A DNA stretch of 64,000 bases. Origin: Morchella semilibera (taxonomy: Eukaryota; Ascomycota; Pezizomycetes; Pezizales; Morchellaceae). Below the pieces are notes generated by a model. It was given only the letters and a program-made list of their open reading frames with translations. It was not told where the DNA came from and did no database searches. Shown here in pieces: positions 13,301 to 25,447 of this stretch (its first letter is position 1; the number at the start of each line of letters is the position of its first letter). The stretch is taken from the NCBI GenBank assembly GCA_009192285.1, contig CM018606.1, forward strand, positions 451,637 through 515,636. Reading direction: 5' to 3'. A program made the translations under genes and the position numbers.

Positions 13301-15225
13301 TGCCCCCCGGCCCCCCTCCCCCCCGATTACATGCAAGATGGATAAGCTAGTGCGTGGTATGAGCAAAGCGGCTTTCCATCCTTAAAAAGCGATAGCCGCG
13401 ACCCGGTATCTGAGAGTTTAAGCCATGAGAAAAGACCAGTTAAGAAGCTTCTATTCGCTCTCGATACAACCTTCGAGTTTTTGAAGCCTGCTTAGCTTGG
13501 TCCCTGGTGCTCCTCTAAGATTGCTTCTGGCCGATTCTTGTCTCAAGTAGCCAAAGTACCAGTTTGGCTTTGAAGCTTGTGGAAATTTCTACTGGCCATG
13601 GGGCCCTTGAAGGTTTCCGTAACAATGCGCCATGCGCCATGTATTTCCTCAAAGAACATATGGCTTGAGTTGAAACCCAGAATCATAGTTTGATATGGCC
13701 GAATCTGGTTTTAAGGACATTAGTCTTGGTTTATGGGGCTCATAGATCGGTTGAAGATCCTCTAGGCCAATCTAGGCACCTCTATCGGGATAGATTCGGT
13801 CCTCAATCGTAGGACACCCGAGACAAAACGCTTATGGAGTGGCATCGACCTAAAAACCTACTCGGGTACAAAGCTCCTCACCAACTAAACATCACCGGAC
13901 TTTTGGACTCTTCAACCGGCGCGCGTAAAAGGCTATGTTAGGCATTAGTTCGTGGGTATAACTGACTGGAGTTTAATCTTCACCGATTATCACTCGGTGC
14001 CGAGCTTTCTAGGAGGCGGCAAGACCTACACAAAGGGAGGGATGGTACTAGCAGAACTCGCCAAAAATCCCGAATCTCTAGTTCTAGGGTTCTAGAGTAC
14101 GGTTGGGAAGGGGCGTAGAACCGTCCTGTTTTTGTCGGTGCCCACCCGACCCCCTTCGGATTCTTTACGTGCTCTCCCCGTAATAGATAAGAGGGTTTTT
14201 CGGATACGATTATGGTAACCCACTGTAGGCCTGAAGCGTGAACGGATATCTAGTGCATCCAACGTTATAGCGGCTCATTGGGTGTTGGTTGGTAGGAACA
14301 TTTGTGTGGTGTGTGTGTGTGTGTTGTGGGGAGGTAGGGCAAAGCAGGAAGAACTACATGTAGTTATATAGACCACCTTCACAGCCTGGTAGCCCCATAA
14401 CATTTCGGAGCACCCGTGTCCATTTCTGCCCCGCGAAAGCTTTTATCACCACCTACCCTCACGATCACAGTTTACCTAGAAAGAGCGAGCCAGCAACTCA
14501 ATGGGCGGGGAAGAAGTTCACGCCAGCTAGATCAGAGTACCAAAGGTAAATGGGTGATATATAACTACCAACTGTCAGTGGTGGGGGGGGGGGGGGCGCT
14601 CAAGTGGTTCCTGGAGACGAGACAGGATCGGGGGGGATTCTGCGACAACGTTTAGATAGAGCTAAGTGCGAGCCTAGCCTGCCTTTAACTGAGGCAAGCC
14701 CTCTGCAGATCTGCTTAGATCTTAGAGACTGGTCAAATACTCAATTACCTCGTCCGATTAAAGCCCGCCTTTCACACGTACACAGAGCCACTATGGCAGT
14801 TATGGAAGGCTGATATAGAAGCTGATGTCACAGACATAATAATGGCGTAGCTCACTCTTCGAGGTTTTGTTACTGGTGTAGGGGCTGCTATAGGGTCGAT
14901 GCCTTGTATGAGATTCTTTACCTCATGCTTAGCATAGGCTTAGGTGTGTCCATACAGGCATGCAACGTCATCTCTGGGAGTACTTCTCACGTCTTATGCA
15001 GAATTTTTTTGCCCTTTTTTTTTCTTCTTGGCGGGGAGGCTCAAGTAGGGATATAAATCTTTTGTGGCTATGGTACGTGGATCATTGAGTATCACTCGGT
15101 AACTGAGCCTCTTTCATTAGCTAATGTAATTGGTGAAATTAAGAGCTATCCAGCAGACTTCATTACCACCGACGATCAACCACCTGTTGGCTTTTCCTCC
15201 AAATTCTTTTCCTATTTCCCCGCCC
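7353..15225. other. long intergenic stretch without a supported gene
   Basis: The first 750 bases are purine-rich, with A runs and a GAT/GCA-repeat tract (7928-7985). They are probably promoter and 5' untranslated DNA of the minus-strand phosphatase gene. Further right are (TAA)n near 9133-9155, T runs near 11102 and 11524, a TTAGGG doublet at 11273-11282, GGGTCAATGATC at 11961, TATCACTCGG at 13988, a G run near 14582, and eight TACATGTA palindromes between 9021 and 14362. No frame shows a domain or a splice-consistent extension. Confidence 0.55.
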
Positions 15226-15410
15226 ATTTTTGATTTATTTTCCCTTGAATAAAACTTTTCCAAAAAGTCAAAAAGTACTGTTTCATCCTCGGGATCACGG
15301 ATACACTCACCCTAGAAACTACTCCCACCCCTGGGTTGAACCCGATGCCTTCAGGTACCACGCGGTGTCTGCGGACAGTGCAGTTCGCCCACTGCACCAT
15401 CCGCCACAGT
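15226..15410 (-). mobile_element. candidate tRNA-derived SINE (pol III box A and box B)
   Basis: On the minus strand, TGGTGCAGTGG (15390-15400) matches the pol III box A consensus TRGYNNARNNG exactly. About 57 bases later, GGTTCAACCC matches box B apart from the last base. GTGC and GCAC flank the A box as a D-stem would. The acceptor ends do not pair and no 7-base anticodon loop forms, so this is not a working tRNA. Roughly 100 bases of unrelated sequence follow, ending in an A-rich tail (AATAAATCAAAAA). That is the layout of a tRNA-head SINE. Only one copy is visible in the window, so SINE status rests on structure alone. Confidence 0.42.
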
Positions 15411-17500
15411 TTAAAAATTTTCCGAACTGATACTTAGCCAGCTGGCGCTGGGACCCTGCCACCACCACCCACCACCACCCACACCACCCACCATTATCGC
15501 AGCCACCAAAACTGTTATTTCCTCAAGATAAACCCTCTCAGTAAACCACAGTACAAACCAATTGCGATGTCTCCAACAACCCCCAAGTGCACCCAACCCA
15601 CATTCAAATTACTCAACACATTTATTCATCAATCCACAGTATATGCAACCCTATCATATTCCCCCGCCTTCAAGGACCATGCAGATGAACAAACGTCTCG
15701 GAAATTACAGATTCTACGCAGGAACCCTATGTACCCTACAGACAATTCTCTCCCACCATCTCCTGCGGCGTCAATATACATACAAACACATACATCTCCC
15801 CACCCACCCATCACGAACTCTATCCCAGAACCTCAGGGCTAACAGAAGGACCCTTACATCTCTCCCCCCCCCCGCAAGTTCCCCCTCTCCCCCTGAGCCG
15901 CGAGCACAAGACCCACCCATCAGCCCTAAGCGGGGCAGCAGCAGCTAGCAGCAGCAACAAAAGAAACAATAACAACAACAGCAATAACATAAAGCACCTT
16001 CCTACCTCTTCAACACTGAAATACCCCTTTCGGCTTCTTTTTCGGCTTCCCTCTCGGATACCCACCTCTCTCCACACGCACACACATACAGCACCTATCC
16101 ACACGCCCAGCTGCTGACACGATATTATGCATTTATTTCTTCCACGACCCCCTTCCTCCCTCCTCTCGGGAAACAGCCCACCCTTATTCCATATGCAGAA
16201 ATATTGCACGAGTGATAGCTCATGATGCACGACCACAAGTACCCACTAGGTTAACCTCCCAACCTCCCCCGGCATCAACTACATGTAGGCTACATGTATA
16301 TACTATACTGTACATATACATAGTAAGTACATACATGTAGTTCACTCCCTTCACCGACCACTGGAATACGCGACGATGGACGGCCCTAAACTGTGTTTTA
16401 TATAGCGAGTGCCCCCGGCCCCTGGCATGCCGTATTTGCAAGGGCCGCGTGGAATCCGGGACGTCTAAATAGATTGGATTACCCACACAAATCAACCTTG
16501 CTACAACACAGCTTATCTACCACACGACAACAACTACACGGCGATCACAAAAGGGGAAAGAAAAATTAGAAGTAAAAATAAATAGAGAACTATATACGGC
16601 GCACGTGAATTCGCGAATGGAAATACCACCGGTCCTGGCCGTGTTCTAGCTTTCGAGACTTTATTTCTACGCTCATCTCTGGCTTTGTTTGGTTGCTCAA
16701 TCGGGGGCAGGATTCCGAAGGGGATATCGGCGTACGCAATTGCGGATCCAGATAGTCTTCGAAGTCGCTTCGAATCGCAAGGAACGCACCCTGGTCCCGG
16801 TATCTGTTCGGGGTAGCTAGGGACAGGTATAGGGTATTTATTTTATTTATTGAACCCTGGCGGTTATAAGCTGGCTAGCTGTATGGAGAGACAAACCACA
16901 GACCAGCCAGCGCCCCCACCGCCAACCCAATCACCCACCGTATTCACCACCACCGCCGCCTCATCACCAACAGATCAGATAGGACCTTCGTGAAGATCCT
17001 GCGATAGATAATAAACATAGAAGAGAAATGAGTGTTCGATTCTACAACATTGTTGAAAATCCCAAATGTCCAAAACAAAAACACCAGGTCGCTGTGATAC
17101 ATATGCATACAAATAGAATCCGATCGAGCAATTGCAAGGAAGCATGGCCATGGGGGAAAGGAAGAAAGAAAAAACCTAACCATGATAATCGTCAACAGAG
17201 AGATAAACACTAACCACTAAGGAAATAAAAATAAACTGCCCATCATAGATGGGCACGTACCCTAGGGGAGGAAGAAAAAGAATATTTACAGAGAATTGAA
17301 AGTAGGAAAGTAATGAACCACCCAGCCCAGCCATGAATATACAAAAGAAGGGAAGAAAGAAAAAAAAAATACTCGGTGCCGCTACCACAGATGCAGATAT
17401 AATCGTCCATAATAATCCCCAGAAATTTTAATAAGGGGAAAAAAAAAAAAAAAAAAAAGGAAAAGGAAAAGAGAAAAACCGATGTCGTGTGTACGTGTAC
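15411..17500. other. intergenic, pyrimidine- and A-rich, no gene seen
   Basis: Contains a CCACC tandem stretch (15455-15490), TACATGTA at 16280, 16291 and 16332, and an A run of about 20 near 17440. The last 500 bases are A-rich and probably form the 3' untranslated region of the minus-strand gene that follows. Confidence 0.55.
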
Positions 17501-19438
17501 TCAGAAGAACCGGTGCCCAACCCCACTAGGCCCAATTACAGGATCCTCTGCCCCTTCCCCAGCCAGCCAACTCTCATCATGCCGTTTCCGACTGACACGC
17601 CTATCCTCTGATGCCCGCCTAGCCCTCTCCCTGATCTTCCTCATCTCCAGCTCCAGTTCTGCGGCCGTCATATTTGACGTCTCGCTGGTTTCCGTCAGTA
17701 TTGTACTGGAGCCCACGCTCATCCTGTTATTATTGTCCCTAGATTTATCCGCCATAAACGGTTCTGGCGTATTACGTGGGGTGTGGCGTGCAGGCGTGGG
17801 CGAGAGCCCGGTGGAGCGAGTAATAGTGTGGATGGTATTAAACGAGGAGATTGTAGATGGCACTGAGAGGACCGACATCTTTGAGTTTGATCCGGATCTG
17901 GTCATCATTGTTGGCAAAAATAGCTGACTAGGCCCACTTGCAATATCCTCCGGGCCCGGGGGGATCGGTGGGAGCTGTGGGTAGTTCTTTTGTCGATATG
18001 GCCCGAAGGCAGATGTACGGATTCGTGGGGCTGTAGCAAACTTTGGTGGCGAGTTTGGTGGTGAGGAGGGTTCAATTGGGATATTCTTATCCTTGCGTCG
18101 CAGTGGATGGGATGCCGCTGAGGTGGAGGGAGCTGGTGGAGGAGGAGGTGGCGAACGTTTTGAAGGGACTGGAGGTGGGGCAGGATCGAGATCTAAGACG
18201 CTCCTCCCATTCCAAGAGATCCTATGAGCATGTCCCTGGCTTTTGACACTAGGTGCCTCTGCAGACTTCTCGGTGCCCGAGGATATTACGGATATCCTAG
18301 ATGGTTGTGAAGACGAAGATTTCGAGTTCCGTGATGCGCTAAAGCCACCAAATGCTGCCCAAGCAGGCGGGCTTGGGAGAGGGTCGGGTGTGATCACTTT
18401 CTCGATATGGGCGAGAGAAGGCGACTTCTGCTCTTTTATACGACTGTACTGCGATGAAATGTGATCTGAAAGGTTGGCCCCACCATGTAGCTGAGTATAT
18501 GAGAACCGATTCGAAGCTCTATACGATGATCGATATGAAGACCTCTTCGATGATGTCTCTCCAGATATGTTTGCCCTCACCAAAGCCGTCACATTCGGAT
18601 ACCTCAATGCAACAGCAGCTGGTGCAGCTGGGGGTGGTGATAATGCCTTGAACATGCCATTTTCTCCATATGGTGAGAAATCCCGAGCAGTTGACAGTTC
18701 TGTTTCATCTGGGGATACCGGAGAAAGACTCGTATCAAGCTCTAACATCGCCGTCGGCGGTCTCGCGGAGGAGGTCCTCAGAGGTACATTACGGGTGTTA
18801 ATCACTGGGTAGCTGTGTCTCTTAGATTCCCTTTTGTTCTCCTTCGCTGCCTTTACAGCACTGTTAGTCCTCGAGTGGCCGCTGCCACTCGCTCGCTCAC
18901 TATAAAAGTCATTTGATAGCGGATTTCCCATGATACGTTCAATCTTGCCAATGACCGGCGCAGCACTTTCTTGTTGCTGTTGCTGTTGCTGTCCAGGTCC
19001 CCCTCCATTCCATACACTATAGCCCTGCCCAAATACCACACCTCGTTCAACCGCCCCATCCCCAAAATCCCCCCTACCACCAGACCGTCGGCTCCGATGG
19101 AAGCCCTGCTCGACAATATCACGTACCTCCTGATGGGAATGCGCCGCACGAGGTACCGGGCTGATTATATCCGCATCACGAAAGCCGTCGCCGCCGCCGC
19201 CGCTTCGACCGCTCCTCCGATTTTTGCTATTCTCGTCGTCGACGGCAGCCGCTACCATCGCGGCCTCTTCATCTTGTTTCTCGGCGCCCGCTTGGTTCCG
19301 TCGCCGCTTCTTATACGCACGGACAAAGATGATCACTGCACCAATGAATGTTATAAGAACAAGAAGTGCAATCACCGTGACTGACGGTACGATAACTTTT
19401 GGGGACACTGACGAGGATGTCGCGCTGCTGGAGGACAT
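17501..19438 (-). CDS. predicted single-pass membrane protein with Ser/Pro-rich tail
   Basis: A 645-residue frame starts at an ATG (19436-19438). A short Ser/Thr-rich lead is followed by one strong hydrophobic segment at about residues 15-39 (VIVPSVTVIALLVLITFIG...), then a basic stop-transfer run YKKRRR. The rest, about 600 residues, is Ser/Pro/Arg-rich and probably disordered, with proline clusters (PPPPPPAP), repeated SSGTEKS/SSRISV-like stretches and a charged helix near the C-terminus (ELEMRKIRERARRASED). I recognise no domain. Layout resembles the membrane and cytoplasmic part of fungal cell-wall sensors or Axl2-like proteins, but no extracellular domain or signal peptide is visible. 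The true N-terminus may lie in an upstream exon I could not join. Confidence 0.6.
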   Translation of the reverse strand: MSSSSATSSSVSPKVIVPSVTVIALLVLITFIGAVIIFVRAYKKRRRNQAGAEKQDEEAAMVAAAVDDENSKNRRSGRSGGGGDGFRDADIISPVPRAAHSHQEVRDIVEQGFHRSRRSGGRGDFGDGAVERGVVFGQGYSVWNGGGPGQQQQQQQESAAPVIGKIERIMGNPLSNDFYSERASGSGHSRTNSAVKAAKENKRESKRHSYPVINTRNVPLRTSSARPPTAMLELDTSLSPVSPDETELSTARDFSPYGENGMFKALSPPPAAPAAVALRYPNVTALVRANISGETSSKRSSYRSSYRASNRFSYTQLHGGANLSDHISSQYSRIKEQKSPSLAHIEKVITPDPLPSPPAWAAFGGFSASRNSKSSSSQPSRISVISSGTEKSAEAPSVKSQGHAHRISWNGRSVLDLDPAPPPVPSKRSPPPPPPAPSTSAASHPLRRKDKNIPIEPSSPPNSPPKFATAPRIRTSAFGPYRQKNYPQLPPIPPGPEDIASGPSQLFLPTMMTRSGSNSKMSVLSVPSTISSFNTIHTITRSTGLSPTPARHTPRNTPEPFMADKSRDNNNRMSVGSSTILTETSETSNMTAAELELEMRKIRERARRASEDRRVSRKRHDESWLAGEGAEDPVIGPSGVGHRFF

Positions 19439-20055
19439 GATGCCTGTGTATCTTCTACTTCCTCTACTTCTGCCTGGTCCGAGCTGCTGTCTGTCCCTTC
19501 TCCCCTCTGTGGTATGGGAGATAATGGAGCTGTCGGGTTATATACAAATGTTACGCCGGAGGCCCTTAAAGAAGTGGTGGTGTTATTAGAGGTCCTTTTC
19601 TTGATATTCCTAGATCTTGGTCCTTCTCCCACTCCTCCTCCTCCTCCTCTTCCTCCTCCTGTGCTGATACCAGTGCCTGTTCCTGTTCCTAACTCTGTAT
19701 AGCTAATAGCCCTACGGTCGCTCTTGTTCTTCCCAGCAGCAGGACTACTGGTACCGCGCCGCCGCCGTTCCCGCACCACAAGCGTCGGAGACAATCGCCG
19801 CCGGTGTACCGCGCCCACAACCACAACCACGACCTTCTTCTTCTTCTTTTTGGAGCGTTTCTGAGCGCGAAAGAGATCGACTAGACAGCAGTAGCGGATG
19901 GACGGTTTTTTCACAATGCTACTAATGGTAGTGGTTGGCTCCGATTTCGGGTAACTCTTCTTTAGAAGAGGGGGAGGACTACCACCTGGATGTGTAATTG
20001 AACGTGGGCGTGGGCGTGAACGTGAACGTGAACGTCGAGGACTAGCAAAAGGCAT
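19372..20055 (-). CDS. doubtful 227-residue upstream frame
   Basis: An ATG-initiated frame overlaps the start of the membrane-protein gene by 67 bases in another phase. Its translation is Arg/Ser-rich (RSRSRSRPRPRS), then Lys/Val and Gly runs made from simple repeats. It has no family features. It may be 5' leader, an upstream ORF, or contain a first exon of the 645-residue gene. I tried candidate GT..AG joins and none gave a convincing in-phase fusion. Confidence 0.2.
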   Translation of the reverse strand: MPFASPRRSRSRSRPRPRSITHPGGSPPPLLKKSYPKSEPTTTISSIVKKPSIRYCCLVDLFRAQKRSKKKKKKVVVVVVGAVHRRRLSPTLVVRERRRRGTSSPAAGKNKSDRRAISYTELGTGTGTGISTGGGRGGGGGVGEGPRSRNIKKRTSNNTTTSLRASGVTFVYNPTAPLSPIPQRGEGTDSSSDQAEVEEVEDTQASCPPAARHPRQCPQKLSYRQSR

Positions 20056-23000
20056 CTGGCGCTGGTAGTGTCACCATGTAAGTGAGTTTTGATTGCCGGC
20101 GCTCGAGGGGGCGTAAGAATGTAACAGCACTTAGGGCTAGTAGCTAGCTAGCATTGACAGGCAATAAAGAATATATCAACAGAATAAATGAATAAAAAGC
20201 ACCACCGGCTGAATATAAGGGTAGGTCGTGGCGGTACAAAAGAAAATAATAACAATAATAATATACCCAGCAATGCGGTACAGGGGAGGGAGGGTGGTGG
20301 TGGTGGTGGTATGAATACAACACAAAAAAAAAAAAAAAAAAAAGAGGAAACCAAAAAAGATGGGAGGGAAGGCGGGGTAGATAAAAAGAAATACCTCTAA
20401 ACAGTAAATCTCAACACCACGCACCTCTCAATTCCTCTTCATGTAGGTACCTATCCGGCCGGGACACCACACTCTCCCATCGATGCGAGAGATCATAAAA
20501 CAGGGCCAAGATACGGAACAACTGCACGGAGGAGAAGGAAAGTCAACAAAATCGGCAAGGAGACCGACGGAATGTACTCTCTGTCAGCAGCAGCGATGCT
20601 CTACATACAGTAATTGTATGTGTATTTTGCATTTGCGAGAAGGGTAAGGGACTGGGGAGGGTGCTGGCTGGTAATAGTGGTGGTGGTTGTGGTGGTGGTG
20701 GGAGAGGATTATCTGCATCTTGAACAGGGATGCCTGGAGAAAGTAATATCATAATTTACTCGCTGCGTACCGGTAATAGAATATGGAGCGCAAAAAGCGG
20801 TGGTGCAAAATGATGGTAACTCTGTATGCACAATGTTTACAGTAGGTACAGTATGGAAAGGAATGAAAAAAAAAGAAAAAAAAAGTTGTGATGGTGTTGT
20901 CAGTCGTGATGTAGGTGCAAGGGTTGAGTTACTCTATCATGATAAAGTGATTGTACCTGGGTAGCACGGACTACCCCATCTCGTCATTGCCTGCCAGGGC
21001 ACCCCTTCCTACTTGGTCCAGATGCCTTGTATTTTACCATGCTCGGTCTACGGGATTGAACCGAAAATCCATGGTATTGTAGTGTTTGCTTCAGGAGCCG
21101 AGAGTCAGAAACAATTTATCAAGTCGGACTGGATATACCTAGCAGGTACTATTTTTCGCTACCAAGCGCTCGTTTCCTTACACGGACGGCCATATACTTA
21201 TTATTAGCCAGGCCGATGATTGTCGTGCATATATAGAAAGTATAGTAGGTGTTGAATGTTAAAAGGGGAGGGTAGAAATGATCGAAATGTGAGTTCTTTG
21301 GCTCACCGTCCACTAGATTATGACGTTTACACATACATGCTCTAGCTAGATTCTCGATAGTCCGTACCCAGACGGTCTAGAGTACTCTATCAATGTTGAT
21401 ATGCTAGACACATTAGTGCTAAACGTCGAATCATGTCTCAGTCTATGTGCTAGGTAGTGCGGTGTGGGTTCACCACTTCATATTATTTCTGAACACAACT
21501 GCATAGTCTTAGCGGCTTTTTGTGTGTATGCAATATTGATCGTATTCAAAAACGCTACGAGATTGCGAGTACTCTACTCTACTCTAGAGTGTACCTACAG
21601 GTATAGCGACAGGAATGATCTGGAAAAAGCAGTTATGTGGTTCACAGATGTTTCTCCATGCAGTTTTGACACCCCTGTTTTTCCATTATCGCTGTACAAT
21701 TCGCAGACTAAGTAGCGTATATGGAGGCACCACAATTGTATAAATTGCCCTGAGTCCATAGAGTCGAGCCCCTTTCTTAGGATACCGTCTGTTCTCGAAA
21801 GAACAGCCCGGGTTCAAGGCCCAAATCTAAGCCGTCTAATTGGTTCTATTGCTCTGTTCTTTTGCATTAAAACCGGCTCTTATGAAATTTTGCGGTATAT
21901 GTAATGGCTGTTCGAACCCGTGTATTGATTCATCTGCACTCAGGCAGCCGTCAAACCTAAAACCAAAGTGAATAAAGTTTCTCCAAGCTTAAGTCTCAAT
22001 TGTAAAGAAAGCACCAATCAGGAGTAAGACAAAAGCCACCACCAATAACTGAGACGAACGGGTAGCAGCAGAGCCTCAATACGGCTGATCTGCGCTAATC
22101 AGTTTAATAATAAGTAGCCTGGTTAATGATCCTTAACGTCAAACGTCCACTAACGGCCGGCAGTTTTGTTGAGGCAGTTTTGGAGGAAGGAACCCTTCCC
22201 GCTTCCTTCTCGAGCAATTTAATTACTCCACGCTATTATAGTCTGCCGGGTTAGTAGAATGCTCTAACCAACTGTTTTGAACGCCTTCCGATATGGCTGA
22301 AAAAGATTGAATTGAGGTGGCTGAGGTGCAAACTGGGGTCTCCCATCTTCACCTCGGTGTGTAAGGAAGTCCGAAACGCTCTGTGTGAGATTGGTGCTCT
22401 ACATTACACTACATATGCTCGAGCTTTTTGTTAGAATGTTGTCAAAAGAAATAAAAAACGTGTCTTAGGCTCATGTCTGAATAAGTAACGCCTCATCTGA
22501 GCCTCTATCTGAATCAATCGGGACCGGAGCTTGCTTGAGAGTGGTCACTGGTCATGTCTCGGACCTTGGACCCCTGGCCGCTAGGACATTGTCAGCGTCT
22601 GTCGCGCTAGGTCCACCGGTGTCTTTACCCGCAAAGCTAACAACGTTTCATAAATACACTTGCTTGTTTTTTTATCCTAGACGATCGAACATCATTAAGA
22701 TAGGAATGTCGAACCCACTCTATAACACGAGTAGTAGTTTACACTACCCCGTGACTCAGGTTTGTGGTCCGACTGACCGATGCTCTGCTCTTCCAATTGA
22801 CGTCGACGCCGCTGGACGTATAACTTCCTTTGGTTCTCTGTAATCGCTGACATTGAGAGTCGATGAGTGGTGTTCTGAGAATATTAATGGGAATCTCGTA
22901 CCAAGCCTGAGACTCCCCTTGCTCACTTCTAGAATTCTCGTCAGCTTAAAATTCTTATCAAAGTTACATCACTTGGGCTGCTTGCGCATATACCCCTTTC

Positions 23001-25413
23001 ACATGTTGTCTTGGGTTATGAATTACTTCTAGAAGCTGCTAAGAAATAGTCCTACCGGAAATAAGGACATCTGTCACGAAACAACCGAAACTCCTCTCGA
23101 AGGCCTAAGGCCACGGAGTCGTGGCTTTCGGAAATGTTCGGGATTTCTTTTTTTTGTTTTGTTTTTGTTTTGCTCAAACATCCCTGGACCAGGTACTTGG
23201 CAGAGAGCTTGAAGGGCGTGTTTCCTACGTTTTGATTTGATATATATACGCATGCACGGATAGCACTCTAGTCTGTTAGATACCTACATTTCTGCGAGTT
23301 ATATTATCAAAATGATCTGCTTACAGCATCTTTGTAGCTCTTCGACCAGCCACTGACAAGTAAGTGAGTGTTTTTGTTCGAAGTTTCTGCCACAAGATTC
23401 CAAGGTGTCCACGAACGGTTAGTTCATGATGCATGTATTACAGGACTTCCCTACCGCCTGTTGTCACAACTTTCGCCACTTTCCATACCAAGTTCAGGTT
23501 GTAAATAATAAAGGAAATATAGCTAGATCGACCTTAGTGTGAAACGGATTGTTTAGTCGCGATTTAAACGGTAGTTATTATAGTGTATTTCGATTCGACA
23601 CATAACAGGGCACATATAACAATAATTTTCATCATTTAGGGACTAGCGTCAGTCACAATCTCCGAATATCTGCGAAACTGTGTTAGGAGGAGGGGCCTAC
23701 ATCATGAGCGTTCGAACAGAAGGAGGCTTGAGCTTCGAATTCCCAGGGGCACCGCATCTGTATCACCCACGTACAAGAATAGGTCAACCCCGCCTGCGAA
23801 GGTTCCCACCAATCATTATAATGAAGCGTTAAATGTATCATCTCCGGTCTATACATATTGTGGTACCATACTAAAACAGATCTCTTCACTACCGTGGATG
23901 TGGTGAACCACTAATTACCTGTATATAATGCCTTATCGCCCCCCCCCCCCCCCAAATAATACCGCATGCCTTCTGGTACGGGGTACATTTTGACATTTAG
24001 ACATTTAGGTTTTCCGTTCTCCACGTCCCGGAGCTTGTTAATCTTCTGTTGGACTTCTTAGCATTAACGGAGGAAGAGCTTAGTTGATAAGCTGCTCAAA
24101 GGACCGGTATATTTGGGGCGGAGCCAAGTGTCTCGGGAGTGGTGAAGAGCTCTGTGACCGTAACTAAACTTACGGGTAGACGCTCTCACGGATATTTCTA
24201 TTGCAACGCCGAAAGGTACTAAAACTGATTTCCAAATGGATATAATTCAAGATTATAAGTTGTTCGAACTTCATGTGATTCTTCGAACTGACTTATTCTT
24301 GTGAATTTAGCTGTCCTTTAGATGGAAACAAACAAGAAATCCCCACACCCCTGTGGTCGCCATACCCTCGTGAGAGCGTCTAGGGGCAGAAGCCGGATCT
24401 ACATTGTGCAGCTTAATGCCGATCTTCCTTTTTCGATTCTGTGTAGTACAGAAAGACCATCTCAAGATATAGAGCCGCTCGCTCTAGAAGGCAAAGGTAT
24501 CTAAGCCAGAAAAGTCATATCAGACCATGTTCATTGTTTCTAGTGAATATATACTTTTTCGTAGTTCATTCGTGGTCCTCGGTGTTCCAGCTTCAAACAC
24601 ATGTCGCGGTAATTGCACTTCGCCCGTGGAGCTCACGACGGCAAACGTGTGATCTGCCGAGGGGATTTGGAATAAATGTGCTGCAGCTGACCACTTGAGA
24701 AGATCCAGAAGTTATCAGGTGCCCCTAATGGAGATTCCGATAGCACTTTAATTCATTATCATAGTTTCATAAACTATCACTCGGAGCATGACTAAACGAG
24801 CTGAACACCAACGTACCCTTTGTACATGTAGTTTTCGTGGGTTAATTCCCGCCCCATGGTCGAAAGAAGGGAGTTCCGGGTCGATCTCTGCCAGATACAT
24901 TAGTGACTCACGTCGCAAACTTTCCTTGTCGACATGTCTCTATCTGATAGAACAGTTAATTTTGATTGCATGCAGTAGTACTTCGAGTGTGCATCCGCTG
25001 TACATCGACTAACTACATCTCGCTTAACACGTTGCATTTCGTTATAGCATCCAAAGAAATGTATGATACCATAGACTGGCACGCCGTAACTTGCAAGACA
25101 AGGGGGAGGAAACTTACACTGCCCGCTGTTATCCGGATAACACAACTGTGCCGCACAAGGACAATTGCAAGGAGGGAAATATGCTCACGAGTGGCGGTGA
25201 TACATATATGCATGAATTTCTCCCGGATCAATTACCCGTGTTTCCTATATTTTGATACTGTCGTAGCTGGGGCTGCAAAAGGAAAGGGAAGAAAAGACCA
25301 ATGCGCACCGCACAGAATATCACTCGCTTCATGATCAAGGACTGGCCAGTCTTTTAGCGATTTTATTTGTTGATTGTGCGCAAGGGCCTTTTAGCGACGT
25401 CACTGCTTCAGAC

Positions 25414-25447
<34 letters not shown>

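Noticed and set aside
14416-14813. Two overlapping plus frames of 69-79 codons
   Set aside because: No recognisable motif; they cross a G-run and have random-like composition.
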